Source of the DNA: Syntrophobacterales bacterium
Lineage (GTDB): Bacteria; Desulfobacterota; Syntrophia; Syntrophales; UBA6807
Reading direction: 5' to 3'
NCBI GenBank assembly: GCA_021159265.1
Contig: JAGGSD010000292.1
Span: 1 to 30,473 of the forward strand
DNA length: 30,473 nucleotides
Positions 1 to 8,355 of the stretch are shown in pieces. Positions within the stretch are counted from its first letter, which is position 1. Each line of letters starts with the position of its first letter. The notes below the pieces were generated by a model. The model did not search any database, had not been told where the DNA came from, and saw nothing but the letters and a program-made list of their open reading frames with translations. A program made the translations under genes and the position numbers.

Positions 1-245
1 CCTGCGGTTTTGCTCACTCGTATCGACTAAACCTGACCTAAATCTGAGCGCCTAATTGGAACACTTATTTCATGACAGACCCTTTGCGCTTCGGGGTGTT
101 CGACCGGTGTTTTCTACATGTGAATATCTCTTCTATACTTTGAAATGCTTTGCTGTCAACTTCTTCCTCTGGGAAAATGATTTGTTCATTATAAATACAG
201 GCATATGCCTCTGCATAACTTGTCGTTGGTTATAGTGCTCTGTTC
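1..245. other. Gene-free left edge
   Basis: I see no supportable gene here. On the - strand there is a 54-codon open stretch (229 down to 65) with a plausible acidic then basic composition, but it has no start codon with a ribosome binding site and I do not recognise it. It may be the tail of a broken gene. The right edge runs into the inverted-repeat element that starts near 247. Confidence 0.4.
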
Positions 246-246
246 A

Positions 247-512
247 ATATATCGTAACCGTTCATGGAACATTGAAATTAGAAATTGGAAATTTGCCTTC
301 ATGCCCTCATGCTTTTGTGCTGTCTTCGGCGTGAGTTCAGTTGAACCCTTGATGAACGCATTCAATTTTGTTCCGCTTATCAAAGTCGCGCCGGATCATT
401 TCTGATAGCGCTTCTGCCGGTTTGTAAACATCCAACTCGTAAGCTTGTTTCATCTCTCCCAAATTTCTACTTTCCAATTTCCAGTTTCAAGCCGTGAACC
501 GCTACAATATAT
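247..512. repeat. Inverted-repeat element, about 266 bp
   Basis: The left end (247-267, ATATATCGTAACCGTTCATGG less its last base when quoted short) and the right end (492-512) are inverted copies that agree at 17 of 21 positions. The interior holds other repeat pieces: a CTTCGGCG...GTTCAG...GAAC segment at 324-346 and 'gaaattggaaattt' strings that recur near 17230. The terminal motif CGTAACCGTTCA recurs in the element at 11706-11909, so this is a family. There is no transposase inside; it looks like a small non-autonomous (MITE-like) element. The open frames across it are by-products of the palindrome. Confidence 0.6.
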
Positions 513-561
513 CTTTGCCAGTAAGCTTATTTATGGTAATATTATGATTATTGACACATTC

Positions 562-694
562 GTAAAAAGTCCAGAAACTCCCTCTCCCTTGATGGGAGAG
601 GGTAGGGGTGAGGGTAAATACAGCGCTATTTCAACTAGTTATGCCCCTCCCCTTTATCCCCTCCCACGAGGGGAGGGGAAATCCGACTTTTTAC
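562..694. repeat. GC-rich double-hairpin element with 10-bp terminal inverted repeats
   Basis: GTAAAAAGTC at 562-571 is perfectly inverted as GACTTTTTAC at 685-694. Inside are two perfect hairpins: CCCTCTCCC/GGGAGAGGG (580-588 and 594-602) and CCCCTCCC/GGGGAGGG (658-665 and 70-77 of the next block, i.e. 670-677). This resembles the REP/BIME-like 'ccctctccc...gggagaggg' repeats seen in many proteobacterial genomes. A related single piece lies at 20352-20391. It sits just upstream of the acyl-CoA ligase gene. Confidence 0.65.
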
Positions 695-789
695 ATGTCC
701 ATCATTATTCACTTGGTTATTTTTCAAATTAACATGCACCATTGTCGTCAGAGAGTGAAACCAGATTGAACAATACTTACAAGTATCGG

Positions 790-2088
790 ATGAATTCAAT
801 GAAAAGATCATTTATGCCCACAATTAAAAGCAAGGAAGAACTGGATGCTATTCAACTGTCTGGATTGAAGTGGACGGTTAATCATGCCTATAGAGGATCT
901 GCATTTTATCGTGAGAGGTTCAATGATACGGGTATTAAGCCTGGCGATATTAAGAGCCTCGATGATCTCAAGAGGCTGCCTTTTGTAACCGCAGAGGACC
1001 TGCAGGACAACTATCCCTGGCCGCTCATATCCGTGCCGTTTGAGAAGATTGTAAGAATGCACGCATCTTCAGGAACAACTGGCAAAAGAAAGGTTATGGT
1101 TTACACTGCGAAGGATGTGGATGACTGGGCCGATATGTTTGCCAGGTGTTACGAGATGGCGGGACTGACGAATGAAGACAGGGTCCAGATATGTGTGGGA
1201 TACGGCGTATGGACCGCAGGCGTCGGTTTTCAACTCGGCTGTGAGAGATTCGGGGCGTTTGCCATACCGGCCGGGCCGGGCAATATCGATATGCAACTGC
1301 AATTTCTCGTTGATTTTCAGACAACAGTAATCTGTTCCACAGCATCAATGGCGCTCCTTCTGGCCGAAGAGGTGGACAGGCGGGGGCTTAAGAATAAAAT
1401 TAATGTAAAAAAGATTATCTTTGGAGCTGAAAGATCAAGTGATGCCATCACAAGAAAGATCAAAAGTCTGCTGGGTGCAGAGCATGCCTTTGACATTCCC
1501 GGCCTGACAGAGCTTTATGGTCCCGGAACAGGTTTGGATTGCATCCATCATACAGGGATCCACTACTGGGCCGATTATTATATAATGGAACTCCTCGATC
1601 CTGAGACCCTGGAACCTGTTCCTGAAGGCGAAGTGGGAGAAATGGTGTACACGACGCTCCGAAAGGAGGGGGCGCCACTGATCAGATATCGGTCGAGAGA
1701 TTTAACAAGATCAATACCGGGGCGTTGTCAATGCGGATCTCTTCTTCCCCGTCACGACAAGATATTGGGACGTTCCGATGACATGTTTATTATCCGTGGT
1801 GTTAACATTTACCCCAGCCACATAGATGAGATACTTTCCAGGCAGGCTGGGATCAGCAGTGAATATCAGATTTATCTCAATCGAGGAGACGATGGCAAAG
1901 ACTACATGACCATAACGGTGGAAAGGGAGAAGAATAATGATCCAAAGGGAGACGAAACGCTTGCCATGAAGATCGAGAGAGAGATCAGAAAGGAAATGCT
2001 CGTAAGTGGAAAGGTGAATATAGTTGACTACCAGTCTCTCCCCAGAACAGCGAAAAAAACCAGGAGGCTTTTTGATAACAGGGATTAA
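790..2088 (+). CDS. Phenylacetate-CoA ligase family protein (AMP-forming acyl-CoA synthetase)
   Basis: It should join an aryl-acetate or related carboxylate to CoA with ATP cleaved to AMP, in the cytoplasm. The protein (432 aa from the ATG at 790) has the PaaK-type N-terminal region ending in a drop into LPFVTAEDLQDNYP, the adenylate-forming P-loop HASSGTTGK at about residues 91-99, and the late family signature with GRCQCG, then LGRSDDMFIIRGVNIYPSHI, then the small C-terminal domain. Length matches the family (about 430-440). The start is uncertain: an upstream TTG at 742 and an ATG at 799 are in frame, and none has a good ribosome binding site; homology begins around residue 10. Next downstream is iorAB, whose product would be aryl-acetyl-CoA, so a shared role in aryl-acetate metabolism is likely. 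The exact substrate cannot be told from sequence. Confidence 0.88.
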   Translation: MNSMKRSFMPTIKSKEELDAIQLSGLKWTVNHAYRGSAFYRERFNDTGIKPGDIKSLDDLKRLPFVTAEDLQDNYPWPLISVPFEKIVRMHASSGTTGKRKVMVYTAKDVDDWADMFARCYEMAGLTNEDRVQICVGYGVWTAGVGFQLGCERFGAFAIPAGPGNIDMQLQFLVDFQTTVICSTASMALLLAEEVDRRGLKNKINVKKIIFGAERSSDAITRKIKSLLGAEHAFDIPGLTELYGPGTGLDCIHHTGIHYWADYYIMELLDPETLEPVPEGEVGEMVYTTLRKEGAPLIRYRSRDLTRSIPGRCQCGSLLPRHDKILGRSDDMFIIRGVNIYPSHIDEILSRQAGISSEYQIYLNRGDDGKDYMTITVEREKNNDPKGDETLAMKIEREIRKEMLVSGKVNIVDYQSLPRTAKKTRRLFDNRD

Positions 2089-2104
2089 AAAAGAAAATTT
2101 TTTC

Positions 2105-2132
2105 TTGACCTTTTATGTAAAATTAAGATATT
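2105..2132 (+). promoter_or_regulatory. Possible promoter of the iorAB leader
   Basis: TTGACC (2105-2110) is followed after 16 bases by GATATT (2127-2132). The -35 box is one base from consensus; the -10 box matches at four of six positions. It lies just after the ligase gene and would give a leader of about 200 nt before iorA. Weak by itself; it is listed because the terminator at 2274-2312 leaves little room for a promoter nearer to iorA. Confidence 0.3.
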
Positions 2133-2273
2133 TACTTGTGAAGTGAGTAAAAAACCTTAATCGATATGAATATAAAAAATGATAGTTTAACATTCTGGTG
2201 GTGGCAGTCGATAAATAAAAGGGGGAAAACTGTCCGCTGCCTGCAGGAATTTTAGACATACAGAGTTTTTATT

Positions 2274-2312
2274 AAAAGCCGTGGACAATTTTTGATGTCC
2301 GCGGCTTTTTTT
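2274..2312 (+). terminator. Intrinsic terminator directly before iorA (possible attenuator)
   Basis: GCCGTGGAC (2278-2286) pairs with GTCCGCGGC (2297-2305), nine pairs including one G-T, across a 10-nt loop, followed by seven T. It ends 18 nt before the iorA ribosome binding site. It either terminates the upstream ligase transcript or acts as an attenuator. Supporting the second view, GTCCGCTGC at 2232-2240 could pair with the same 5' arm (2278-2286) with one mismatch and one G-T, giving a mutually exclusive antiterminator. Confidence 0.75.
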
Positions 2313-2342
2313 ATGGGGAAAATGGAGATCAGGAGTCAAATC

Positions 2343-4181
2343 ATGGATCAGACAAAACAGAAAATACTCATGGGAAATGAAGCGATTGGCAGAGGAGTGG
2401 TTGAAGCCGGATGTACGCTTACCGCTTCTTACCCGGGCACGCCGGCATCGGAAATTCTCGCATCAGTCGTTAATTTTTCCAGAGAAACAGAAATTAAAAT
2501 GCATATAGAGTGGTCTGTAAATGAGAAAGTTGCCTATGAGGTAGCGCTTGCAAACAGTTATACCGGCAAGAGATCCGCCGTGGCCATGAAGCAGGTCGGT
2601 CTGAATGTGGCATCAGATCCTTTCATGCGCTCCGCCTATCTTGGGGTTAAGGGCGGTTTCGTTGTTATTGTAGCCGATGATCCCGGTCCCCACAGTTCCC
2701 AAACTGAGCAGGACAGCCGCTTGTTCGCACTTTCCGCGAAGATACCCGTTTTTGATCCTGCCAGTCCCAGGGAGGCAAAAGAGATGGTCAGGAAGGCCTT
2801 TGAGCTATCCGAGAAATACGAAATTCCCGTCATGCTCCGTTCCACCACCCGTATCTGCCATGCCAGGCAGAATGTTCCATGTTTACCTCCTGAAAGACTG
2901 GAAAGGACTGCCGATTTTGAGAAAGATCCGGGGCGCTGGGTTGCAACGCCGCAATTTTTATATGACCTCCACCATCGCTTAAACGATAAGATTGACAAAA
3001 TACTGGAGGAAGAAGATTTTTCACCATTACTTATTCCGGGCGATGGCTCATTGAGTAAGTATTGCATAATATCATCCGGCGTGGCCTTCGCCCATACCTG
3101 CGATCTTCTGGAAGATATGAAATTCTCAGGGAAAATAGACCTTTTTCAGGTTACCATGCCATACCCTCTGAACAAGAAATTCATTCGTAAAATAAATTCC
3201 GGATACAAAAAGATACTCGTTATTGAGGAAACCTATCCTGTAATTGAGATGCAACTGACAAATCCTGAAATCAATGGAAGAAATTCAAAATTAATTCCCA
3301 ATCAGGGGGAATTGACACCGGATATCATTCAGGATGTGCTGAAGAAATTCCTTGAATTACCTTTGGAAGCCGGCGCCTCTCCCGAACAAATAAAAGGGAA
3401 AAGACCAACCCTCTGTCCGGGATGTCCCCATCGAGCGGCATTTTACGCAATCAAGGAAACATTTCCGGAGGGAATCTTTCCCAGTGATATCGGCTGTTAT
3501 ACACTCGGCATGAATCTTGGCGCAGTAGATACCTGCCACTGTATGGGCGCTTGTATAAGCCAGGGGGCAGGTTTTTACCATGCGTATGCCCAGGATAATG
3601 GAAAATTTCCCACCATCGCGGTGACCATTGGTGATTCCACCTTCTTCCATGCAGGGATTCCGGGTCTGATCAATGCCGTCTTTCAAAAGGCACGGTTTAT
3701 CGTGGTTATTCTGGATAACTCCACCACGGCAATGACAGGCAATCAACCGACACCGGAAGTGGGTATTATGGCCGATGGAACAAGGGGAACCCCTGTACTT
3801 ATTCCCGATCTTGTGAAGGCCTGCGGCGTCAGGTTTCTTAAAGAATGCGATCCCTATGATTTAGAAACGTTTACTTCATATCTCAAAGAAGCTGACCAAT
3901 ACTGCCGCAGTGAAGATGGAGGTGTCGCTGTAATTATATCGAAACATCCCTGTGTTCTGGATAAAGAGGCCATGAAAGCACAGCCTGTTTATTCCATGAG
4001 AATAACAGAGGATTGTACCGGCTGCGAATACTGTCTTAACAACTTTGAATGTCCCGCTCTTGTTTCCGATTCGGATGGGGAGCGCGTCATTATAGATCAG
4101 AATATCTGTATTGGATGCGGTGTATGTCAACATGTGTGTCCTGTTGGGGCAATCATCGCGGAAGGTGGAGGCAAAAAATGA
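2343..4181 (+). CDS. iorA: Indolepyruvate:ferredoxin oxidoreductase, alpha subunit
   Basis: Catalytic subunit that oxidatively decarboxylates aryl-pyruvates to aryl-acetyl-CoA and reduces ferredoxin, in the cytoplasm. The 612-aa protein has the pyrimidine domain start with the ASYPGTPASEI motif near residue 30, the CPGCPHR motif at about 358-364, a thiamine-diphosphate site from GDSTFFHAG (about 431) to DNSTTAMTG, and a C-terminal 2[4Fe-4S] ferredoxin domain with C-x2-C-x2-C-x5-C then C-x2-C-x2-C-x3-CP. I chose the ATG at 2343 because AGGAG lies 7 nt upstream; in-frame starts further up (from 2292) lie inside the terminator hairpin. Its stop overlaps the iorB start in ATGA. Run in reverse in autotrophic or syntrophic anaerobes, the enzyme can also carboxylate aryl-acetyl-CoA. 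Confidence 0.95.
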   Translation: MDQTKQKILMGNEAIGRGVVEAGCTLTASYPGTPASEILASVVNFSRETEIKMHIEWSVNEKVAYEVALANSYTGKRSAVAMKQVGLNVASDPFMRSAYLGVKGGFVVIVADDPGPHSSQTEQDSRLFALSAKIPVFDPASPREAKEMVRKAFELSEKYEIPVMLRSTTRICHARQNVPCLPPERLERTADFEKDPGRWVATPQFLYDLHHRLNDKIDKILEEEDFSPLLIPGDGSLSKYCIISSGVAFAHTCDLLEDMKFSGKIDLFQVTMPYPLNKKFIRKINSGYKKILVIEETYPVIEMQLTNPEINGRNSKLIPNQGELTPDIIQDVLKKFLELPLEAGASPEQIKGKRPTLCPGCPHRAAFYAIKETFPEGIFPSDIGCYTLGMNLGAVDTCHCMGACISQGAGFYHAYAQDNGKFPTIAVTIGDSTFFHAGIPGLINAVFQKARFIVVILDNSTTAMTGNQPTPEVGIMADGTRGTPVLIPDLVKACGVRFLKECDPYDLETFTSYLKEADQYCRSEDGGVAVIISKHPCVLDKEAMKAQPVYSMRITEDCTGCEYCLNNFECPALVSDSDGERVIIDQNICIGCGVCQHVCPVGAIIAEGGGKK

Positions 4182-4681
4182 AACAGCAGATCATTGTAAG
4201 CGGCATTGGCGGTCAGGGTGTGCTTTTTCTGACCAGGCTTTTTGCACAGGCAGCCGTAGAAGAGGGGCTTGATGTCCTGACTTCAGAAACGCACGGTATG
4301 GCCATGAGAGGTGGAACAGTTGTATCGCATCTCAAGGTTGGACCCTTCAAGAGTCCTTTGATCCGCATGGGACAATGCGATGTCGGATTATTTATTAATG
4401 CTTCGAACCTCGACATCTACAGGAACTTCATAAGGCCCGGAGGGAGGTCATTTGTAAATACTGATATCTCTGGAGAATATTACAATATTGATGCAACCGG
4501 GTTGGCAAAGGAATGCGGGTCACTTCTTGTCACGAATCTCGTCCTTCTGGGATATGCTGTTAAAGAGGGTAACCTTTTTTGTGATGAAGGAGTAATGGAA
4601 ACAATAATCAGAAAGTCATCCCAACCAGACCGGATTGAAATGAACTTAAAAGGTTTTAAGGCAGGGGTATCAAGAAATTAG
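4178..4681 (+). CDS. iorB: Indolepyruvate:ferredoxin oxidoreductase, beta subunit
   Basis: Partner of IorA; it belongs to the pyruvate/ketoisovalerate oxidoreductase gamma-type family. The 167-aa protein opens with the family motif IIVSGIGGQGVLFLTRL, followed by the TSETHGMAMRGG segment, both typical. It is somewhat shorter than the usual 190-200 aa, with the loss at the C-terminal end. The start is the ATG inside the ATGA overlap with iorA, so the two subunits are translationally coupled; open frame continuing upstream of this ATG is only shadow of iorA. After it comes a repeat element, so the operon probably ends here, although no clear terminator is visible. Confidence 0.93.
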   Translation: MKQQIIVSGIGGQGVLFLTRLFAQAAVEEGLDVLTSETHGMAMRGGTVVSHLKVGPFKSPLIRMGQCDVGLFINASNLDIYRNFIRPGGRSFVNTDISGEYYNIDATGLAKECGSLLVTNLVLLGYAVKEGNLFCDEGVMETIIRKSSQPDRIEMNLKGFKAGVSRN

Positions 4682-4750
4682 ATTATGATTGCAGCGTAAG
4701 GTTTTAGCCTTGTTCAGCATGAGGCAACCTTAGAGGACTGCGTTGCATTT

Positions 4751-4962
4751 TGTGAGAGTAGCTACTCAGGTTCACAGTTCAGTAGTTCAAGATTCAACAG
4801 TTGAATGAAGAGAAACGAGTAATATCTCAATAAACACGGGTAGGGGTGACTTTAGTCGCCCCTGTCGGGAGGTTAAAACCTCCCCTCCACTCATTTATTG
4901 GAACTCTTTTAACCGTGAATTGTGAACCTTGAACCTGTCAATCTGAGTAGTTACGTGAGAGA
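4751..4962. repeat. MITE-like element, copy A (about 210 bp)
   Basis: Terminal inverted repeats CTACTCAGGTTCACAG (4762-4777) and CTGTCAATCTGAGTAG (4935-4950) match at 14 of 16 positions. The interior carries two adjacent perfect hairpins: GGGGTGACT/AGTCGCCCC (about 4843-4862) and GGGAGGTT/AACCTCCC (about 4867-4884). About 165 bp of it reappear in inverted orientation at 14006-14165 with roughly 90% identity by eye. It fills most of the iorB-dctP gap (4682-4994). No open frame inside looks real. Confidence 0.8.
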
Positions 4963-4994
4963 TTTACAAGAGTAAAAATTTATGGAGGTGAAAA

Positions 4995-6020
4995 ATGAAA
5001 GGAAGAAGGTTTTTCAAGATTGCTGGACTGATAGTGATGCTGCTGTTCGCCTGTTTACTGTTTCCGGTATCGGTAGCAGCAGGGTCGATAACATTAAGTT
5101 ACGCCAATTTCCCGCCGGCTCCGACATTCCCATGCGTGCAGATGGAGAGGTGGAAAAAAGCAGTGGAGCAGCGCACTGGCGGGAAAGTTGTAATTAATAC
5201 CTTTCCGGGCAGTACTCTCCTGGGTGCCAAGAACATGTTTGATGGCATCATAGCCGGGCAGGCGGACATCGGTTGTCTCTGTATGGCCTATCAGCCGGGC
5301 AGGTTTGTGATAACCAATGCTGTTGCTCTGCCTGTTGGTTTCCCGGATGCGAAAACAGCCAGTCTGACTCTATGGGACATATATAAAAAATATCATCCCG
5401 GGGAATTTACAAAGGTTAAGGTCCTTACCATGTTCACCTGTGCGCCTGCAAATATCTACGCCAAGAAGCCTGTAAGAAACTTGAGCGACCTTAAGGGTCT
5501 GGAACTGAGGGCATCAGGAGGAGTTGCCCAGGTTTTGAAGGCATTGGGCGCAACACCGGTCGGTATGCCCCAGTCAGAAACCCCTGAAGCTCTTCAAAAG
5601 GGGGTAGTGAAGGGCGCGGCATCTTCCCTTGAGACCCTTATGGATTTCAAGTATGCGGAGTCCTGTAGATACGTAACGATATTTAATGGACCGGTTTATC
5701 CATTTGCTGTTGTTATGAACCTTGAAAAATGGAATTCTCTGCCAAAAGAAGTACAAAAGGTAATGGACGATCTGGGAACGGAACAGGCGTTGTGGACTGG
5801 GAACTACATGGACAGACACGTAAATGAATCCGTTAAATGGTCAAAGAAAAATTATAATATCGAGATTACAAAATTAACAAAGAAAGATCTGGCAAAGTGG
5901 AATAAATTACTTAGCCCGATAACCAAAAGATGGATCAAGAGCGCCAAAGCCAAAGGATTGCCGGCAAGGGCGATTTTACAAGATATAAGGGTGGCCAGGG
6001 AGTATCATTCTCGATTCTAA
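4995..6020 (+). CDS. dctP: TRAP transporter periplasmic solute-binding protein (DctP family)
   Basis: Binds an organic acid in the periplasm and hands it to the DctQM membrane complex. The 341-aa protein has an N-terminal signal peptide (basic MKGRRFFK, a hydrophobic core to about residue 27, likely cut after VAA at 29) and the DctP fold signatures: FPGSTLLGAKNMFDGIIAG near residue 70 and the LKGLELRASGG segment whose arginine usually binds the substrate carboxylate. The ATG at 4995 follows a strong GGAGGTG at 4984-4990. An imperfect hairpin separates it from dctQ. Ligands of this family range over dicarboxylates, aromatic acids and sugar acids; the neighbouring ligase and iorAB make an aryl or keto acid a reasonable guess only. 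Confidence 0.92.
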   Translation: MKGRRFFKIAGLIVMLLFACLLFPVSVAAGSITLSYANFPPAPTFPCVQMERWKKAVEQRTGGKVVINTFPGSTLLGAKNMFDGIIAGQADIGCLCMAYQPGRFVITNAVALPVGFPDAKTASLTLWDIYKKYHPGEFTKVKVLTMFTCAPANIYAKKPVRNLSDLKGLELRASGGVAQVLKALGATPVGMPQSETPEALQKGVVKGAASSLETLMDFKYAESCRYVTIFNGPVYPFAVVMNLEKWNSLPKEVQKVMDDLGTEQALWTGNYMDRHVNESVKWSKKNYNIEITKLTKKDLAKWNKLLSPITKRWIKSAKAKGLPARAILQDIRVAREYHSRF

Positions 6021-6022
6021 CG

Positions 6023-6076
6023 AAAAGGGGACGGGTCACTTTGTTGATTTATAGAAAAAGTAACCTGCCCTTTTTT
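6023..6076 (+). terminator. Imperfect stem-loop between dctP and dctQ
   Basis: AAAAGGG (6023-6029) and GGTCACTTT (6034-6042) pair with AAAGTAACC (6057-6065) and CCCTTTT (6068-6074), with a C-A mismatch and small bulges, followed by a T run. It could be a partial terminator or RNA end that leaves more dctP than dctQM message, which is common where a binding protein precedes its membrane genes. It could also be a REP-like repeat; 'GGTTACTTT' palindromes are common in such genomes. Confidence 0.5.
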
Positions 6077-6101
6077 CTATTAAAACCGGAGGGCGGAAGA
6101 T

Positions 6102-6590
6102 ATGGATCTTCTCGATAAGATCAGCAGGTTTTTAAACCGGGCACTTGTCTGGATGGCCGGTGTGTTTTTAGTAGGAATGGTACTTCTTACCTGTTCCAAT
6201 ATATTTTTGAGGCTTGTATGGGCACCGGTCAGGGGTACCTTTGAACTCATGGGATTTTTCGGTGCCATTGTTGTTGCCTTCACCCTCGGTTACACACAGA
6301 TTAAGAGAGGCCATGTTGCGGTAGATATATTAGTAACTCAATTCTCGAAAAAGACCCGGAGGATCCTGGATAGCATTAATTACTCCATCTGCATGATCTT
6401 CTTTACTGCTACGGCCTGGCAGATTGCAAGATGGGCCGCAACCCTTCGGCGAACAGGAGAAGTAACTGAAACCTTGAGGATCATCTTTTATCCTTTTACC
6501 TATGGGGTTGCTTTTGGTTGTATTGTTCTTGCCCTGGTCTTGCTGATTGACCTCTTAAAATTGTTCGTCGAGCAAAAAGGAGCCCGATAA
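6102..6590 (+). CDS. dctQ: TRAP transporter small membrane subunit (DctQ family)
   Basis: Small integral membrane partner of DctM. The 162-aa protein has four hydrophobic segments (about residues 14-36, 46-65, 86-108 and 126-150), the expected DctQ topology and length, and the early family pattern of a segment ending in NIFLRLVWAPVRGTFELMG. A GGAGGGCGG stretch stands before the ATG at 6102. The stop TAA is directly followed by the dctM ATG with no gap, so the two membrane subunits are coupled. Confidence 0.9.
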   Translation: MDLLDKISRFLNRALVWMAGVFLVGMVLLTCSNIFLRLVWAPVRGTFELMGFFGAIVVAFTLGYTQIKRGHVAVDILVTQFSKKTRRILDSINYSICMIFFTATAWQIARWAATLRRTGEVTETLRIIFYPFTYGVAFGCIVLALVLLIDLLKLFVEQKGAR

Positions 6591-7895
6591 ATGAGCTCAG
6601 TACTCGTGGGAATAATTGGAATAGTTATTCTTCTTCTCATTTTGTTTTTTTTGGGAATGCCGGTTGGATTCGCCATGGCGGTGGTGGGTTTCTGCGGGTT
6701 TTGTTATATCGTATCCTTTAAGGCAGCCCTCAATATGGTAAGCGCTGACCTGTGGACTACATTCTCCAAATATGGTCTTACTGTAATACCCCTTTTCATC
6801 TTTATGGGTGAGATAGCATTCTATTCAGGGGTAAATGAAAGATTATATAATACTGCCTATAAATGGATGGGACATATCAGGGGAGGTATTGCGATGGCCA
6901 CGGTTATGGCATGCGCCGGATTTGCCGCCATTTGTGGTTCCAATGCAGCAACCGCTGCCACCATGACCACGGTGGCTCTTCCCGAGATGAATAAGTATAA
7001 ATACGAGCCGGTTTTAAGCACCGGTGCCATTGCCTGCGGATCTACACTCGGCGTCGTTATTCCTCCCAGCGTAGTTTTGATTGTTATCGGCCTTTACACC
7101 GGCCAGTCTATAGCCAGGCTTTTTTATGGTGGCGTTTCGGCAGGTATTATTCTGGCAGTACTCTTTATGATAACCATCTATCTCATGTGCCGGGTAAATG
7201 GTGACTGGGGCACTGTCGGGCCCAAAACAAGCCTTAGAGAAAAACTTGAATCTCTCCCGGGTACCTTTGAAATCTTAACCCTGTTTCTTCTGGTAATGTT
7301 AGGACTCTATTTTGGTTTTTTTACCCCCACGGAAGCGGGGGCGGCAGGTTCTTTTTTTGCGGTGGTGATCAGTCTTGTAGAACGGAGATTGAGCTGGAAA
7401 GGATTTGTCGTCTCAATCGCGGATACCTTAAGGATATCATGTATGGTTATTGTCATAGTTGCGGGTGCGGTTATTTTTGGCCGATTCCTCGCGGTGACCA
7501 GAATACCTTTTAACATTGCAAACTGGGTTGCCTCACTGCCAGTAGCTCCGGCGGTGATTATGACAATTATATTTATTATTTACATCATAGGCGGCGCCTT
7601 AATGGACGCCCTCGCTCTGCTTCTGATTACTATCCCGATCTTTTATCCGGTGGCCTTAAAGCTTGGTTATGACCCGATATGGTTCGGGGTAACTATAACG
7701 GTGGTAACAACCCTTGGCGCGGTAACGCCGCCTGTAGGGGCTACTACCTATGTAGTTGCGGGACTGGCTGAAAATGTGCCTCTGAGCAGTGTTTTTAGGG
7801 GAGTATTTTATTTTTTACCTGCTTACATCCTATGTATTATCGTTTTGATGGTTTTCCCAGGGATAATAACTTTCTTGCCAAATCTTATAAACTAA
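6591..7895 (+). CDS. dctM: TRAP transporter large permease (DctM family)
   Basis: The ion-driven transport subunit of the TRAP system. At 434 aa with about a dozen hydrophobic segments it has the normal DctM size. Family signatures are visible: FFLGMPVGFAMAVVGF near the N-terminus, the AAICGSNAATAATM loop with GALACGSTLGVVIPPS-like sequence (here GAIACGSTLGVVIPPS) around residues 105-165, and the second half FFTPTEAGA and GAVTPPVGATTYV. It starts immediately after dctQ. The message probably ends in the following 460-nt gap, where I see no clear terminator. Confidence 0.93.
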   Translation: MSSVLVGIIGIVILLLILFFLGMPVGFAMAVVGFCGFCYIVSFKAALNMVSADLWTTFSKYGLTVIPLFIFMGEIAFYSGVNERLYNTAYKWMGHIRGGIAMATVMACAGFAAICGSNAATAATMTTVALPEMNKYKYEPVLSTGAIACGSTLGVVIPPSVVLIVIGLYTGQSIARLFYGGVSAGIILAVLFMITIYLMCRVNGDWGTVGPKTSLREKLESLPGTFEILTLFLLVMLGLYFGFFTPTEAGAAGSFFAVVISLVERRLSWKGFVVSIADTLRISCMVIVIVAGAVIFGRFLAVTRIPFNIANWVASLPVAPAVIMTIIFIIYIIGGALMDALALLLITIPIFYPVALKLGYDPIWFGVTITVVTTLGAVTPPVGATTYVVAGLAENVPLSSVFRGVFYFLPAYILCIIVLMVFPGIITFLPNLIN

Positions 7896-8297
7896 GGACC
7901 TGGATTTGTAAATAAAGTGAAACCCTTGGATTAGTGTCTTTATTCACGATAACTGCGTTTTTGCACAGATCCTGAGGTTGTGCATCGCAAATGAGCATGG
8001 AACATCGAACGCCCAACTTCGAATGTTGAATGATAAAAATGAAGTGCCCTGGTATCGGATCTATTTTTGTTATTAACTATCCCGAAGCGCACGAAGAACA
8101 CAAAGAAACTTTTTCTTTATCTTCATGTCCTTTGTTATAAAAAAGCATCTTGTTCGGTTGCAGCTTTGCCGTTTTAGATAAAGGTTCCACTCTGGAGTCC
8201 TGTGTTATTGTTGAAATAGACGCGCATGACACAGTTTGTTCCCCCAATTGCAATTCTTCTGAAGGTAGTCGAAACTGCATCATCCATCTTCCATTTC
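7896..8297. other. Gene-free gap with repeat debris
   Basis: This gap holds strings typical of the repeat debris in this genome: 'ggaacatcgaacgcccaacttcgaatgttgaat' style text near 7997 and 'gcgcacgaagaacacaaagaaact...ctttatcttca' at about 8088-8125, which reappears at 29645-29685. Short open frames occur on both strands at 8077-8359 but have no ribosome binding site and no recognisable motif. The right end contains the gmhA promoter. Confidence 0.5.
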
Positions 8298-8326
8298 TTG
8301 ACATCTGGGAGGTCGGTTCTTATATT
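8298..8326 (+). promoter_or_regulatory. Strong sigma70-type promoter for gmhA-grpE-dnaK
   Basis: TTGACA (8298-8303), a 17-nt spacer, then TATATT (8321-8326). The -35 box is perfect, the spacer ideal, and the -10 box one base from consensus. Start of transcription would be near 8333, giving a leader of about 25 nt before the ATG at 8356. I found no CIRCE element and no sigma32-type boxes here, so ordinary housekeeping expression is suggested. Confidence 0.7.
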
Positions 8327-8355
8327 ATTTTTAAAACCATTAAACCGGTTGGGGG

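Noticed and set aside
65..229. 54-codon open stretch on the - strand with a protein-like tail
   Set aside because: It has no credible start codon or ribosome binding site and no motif I know; it could be a gene remnant, but I cannot support that.
205..405. Small open frame on the + strand
   Set aside because: It lies across an inverted-repeat element and has no ribosome binding site or recognisable composition.
583..694. Direct spacing of GC-rich palindromes considered as a CRISPR remnant
   Set aside because: The units differ from each other, there are only two, and each is a perfect palindrome; REP-like repeats explain them better.
8184..8200. Possible CIRCE-like half sites before gmhA
   Set aside because: The text 'ccactctggagtcc' lacks the TTAGCACTC-N9-GAGTGCTAA structure.
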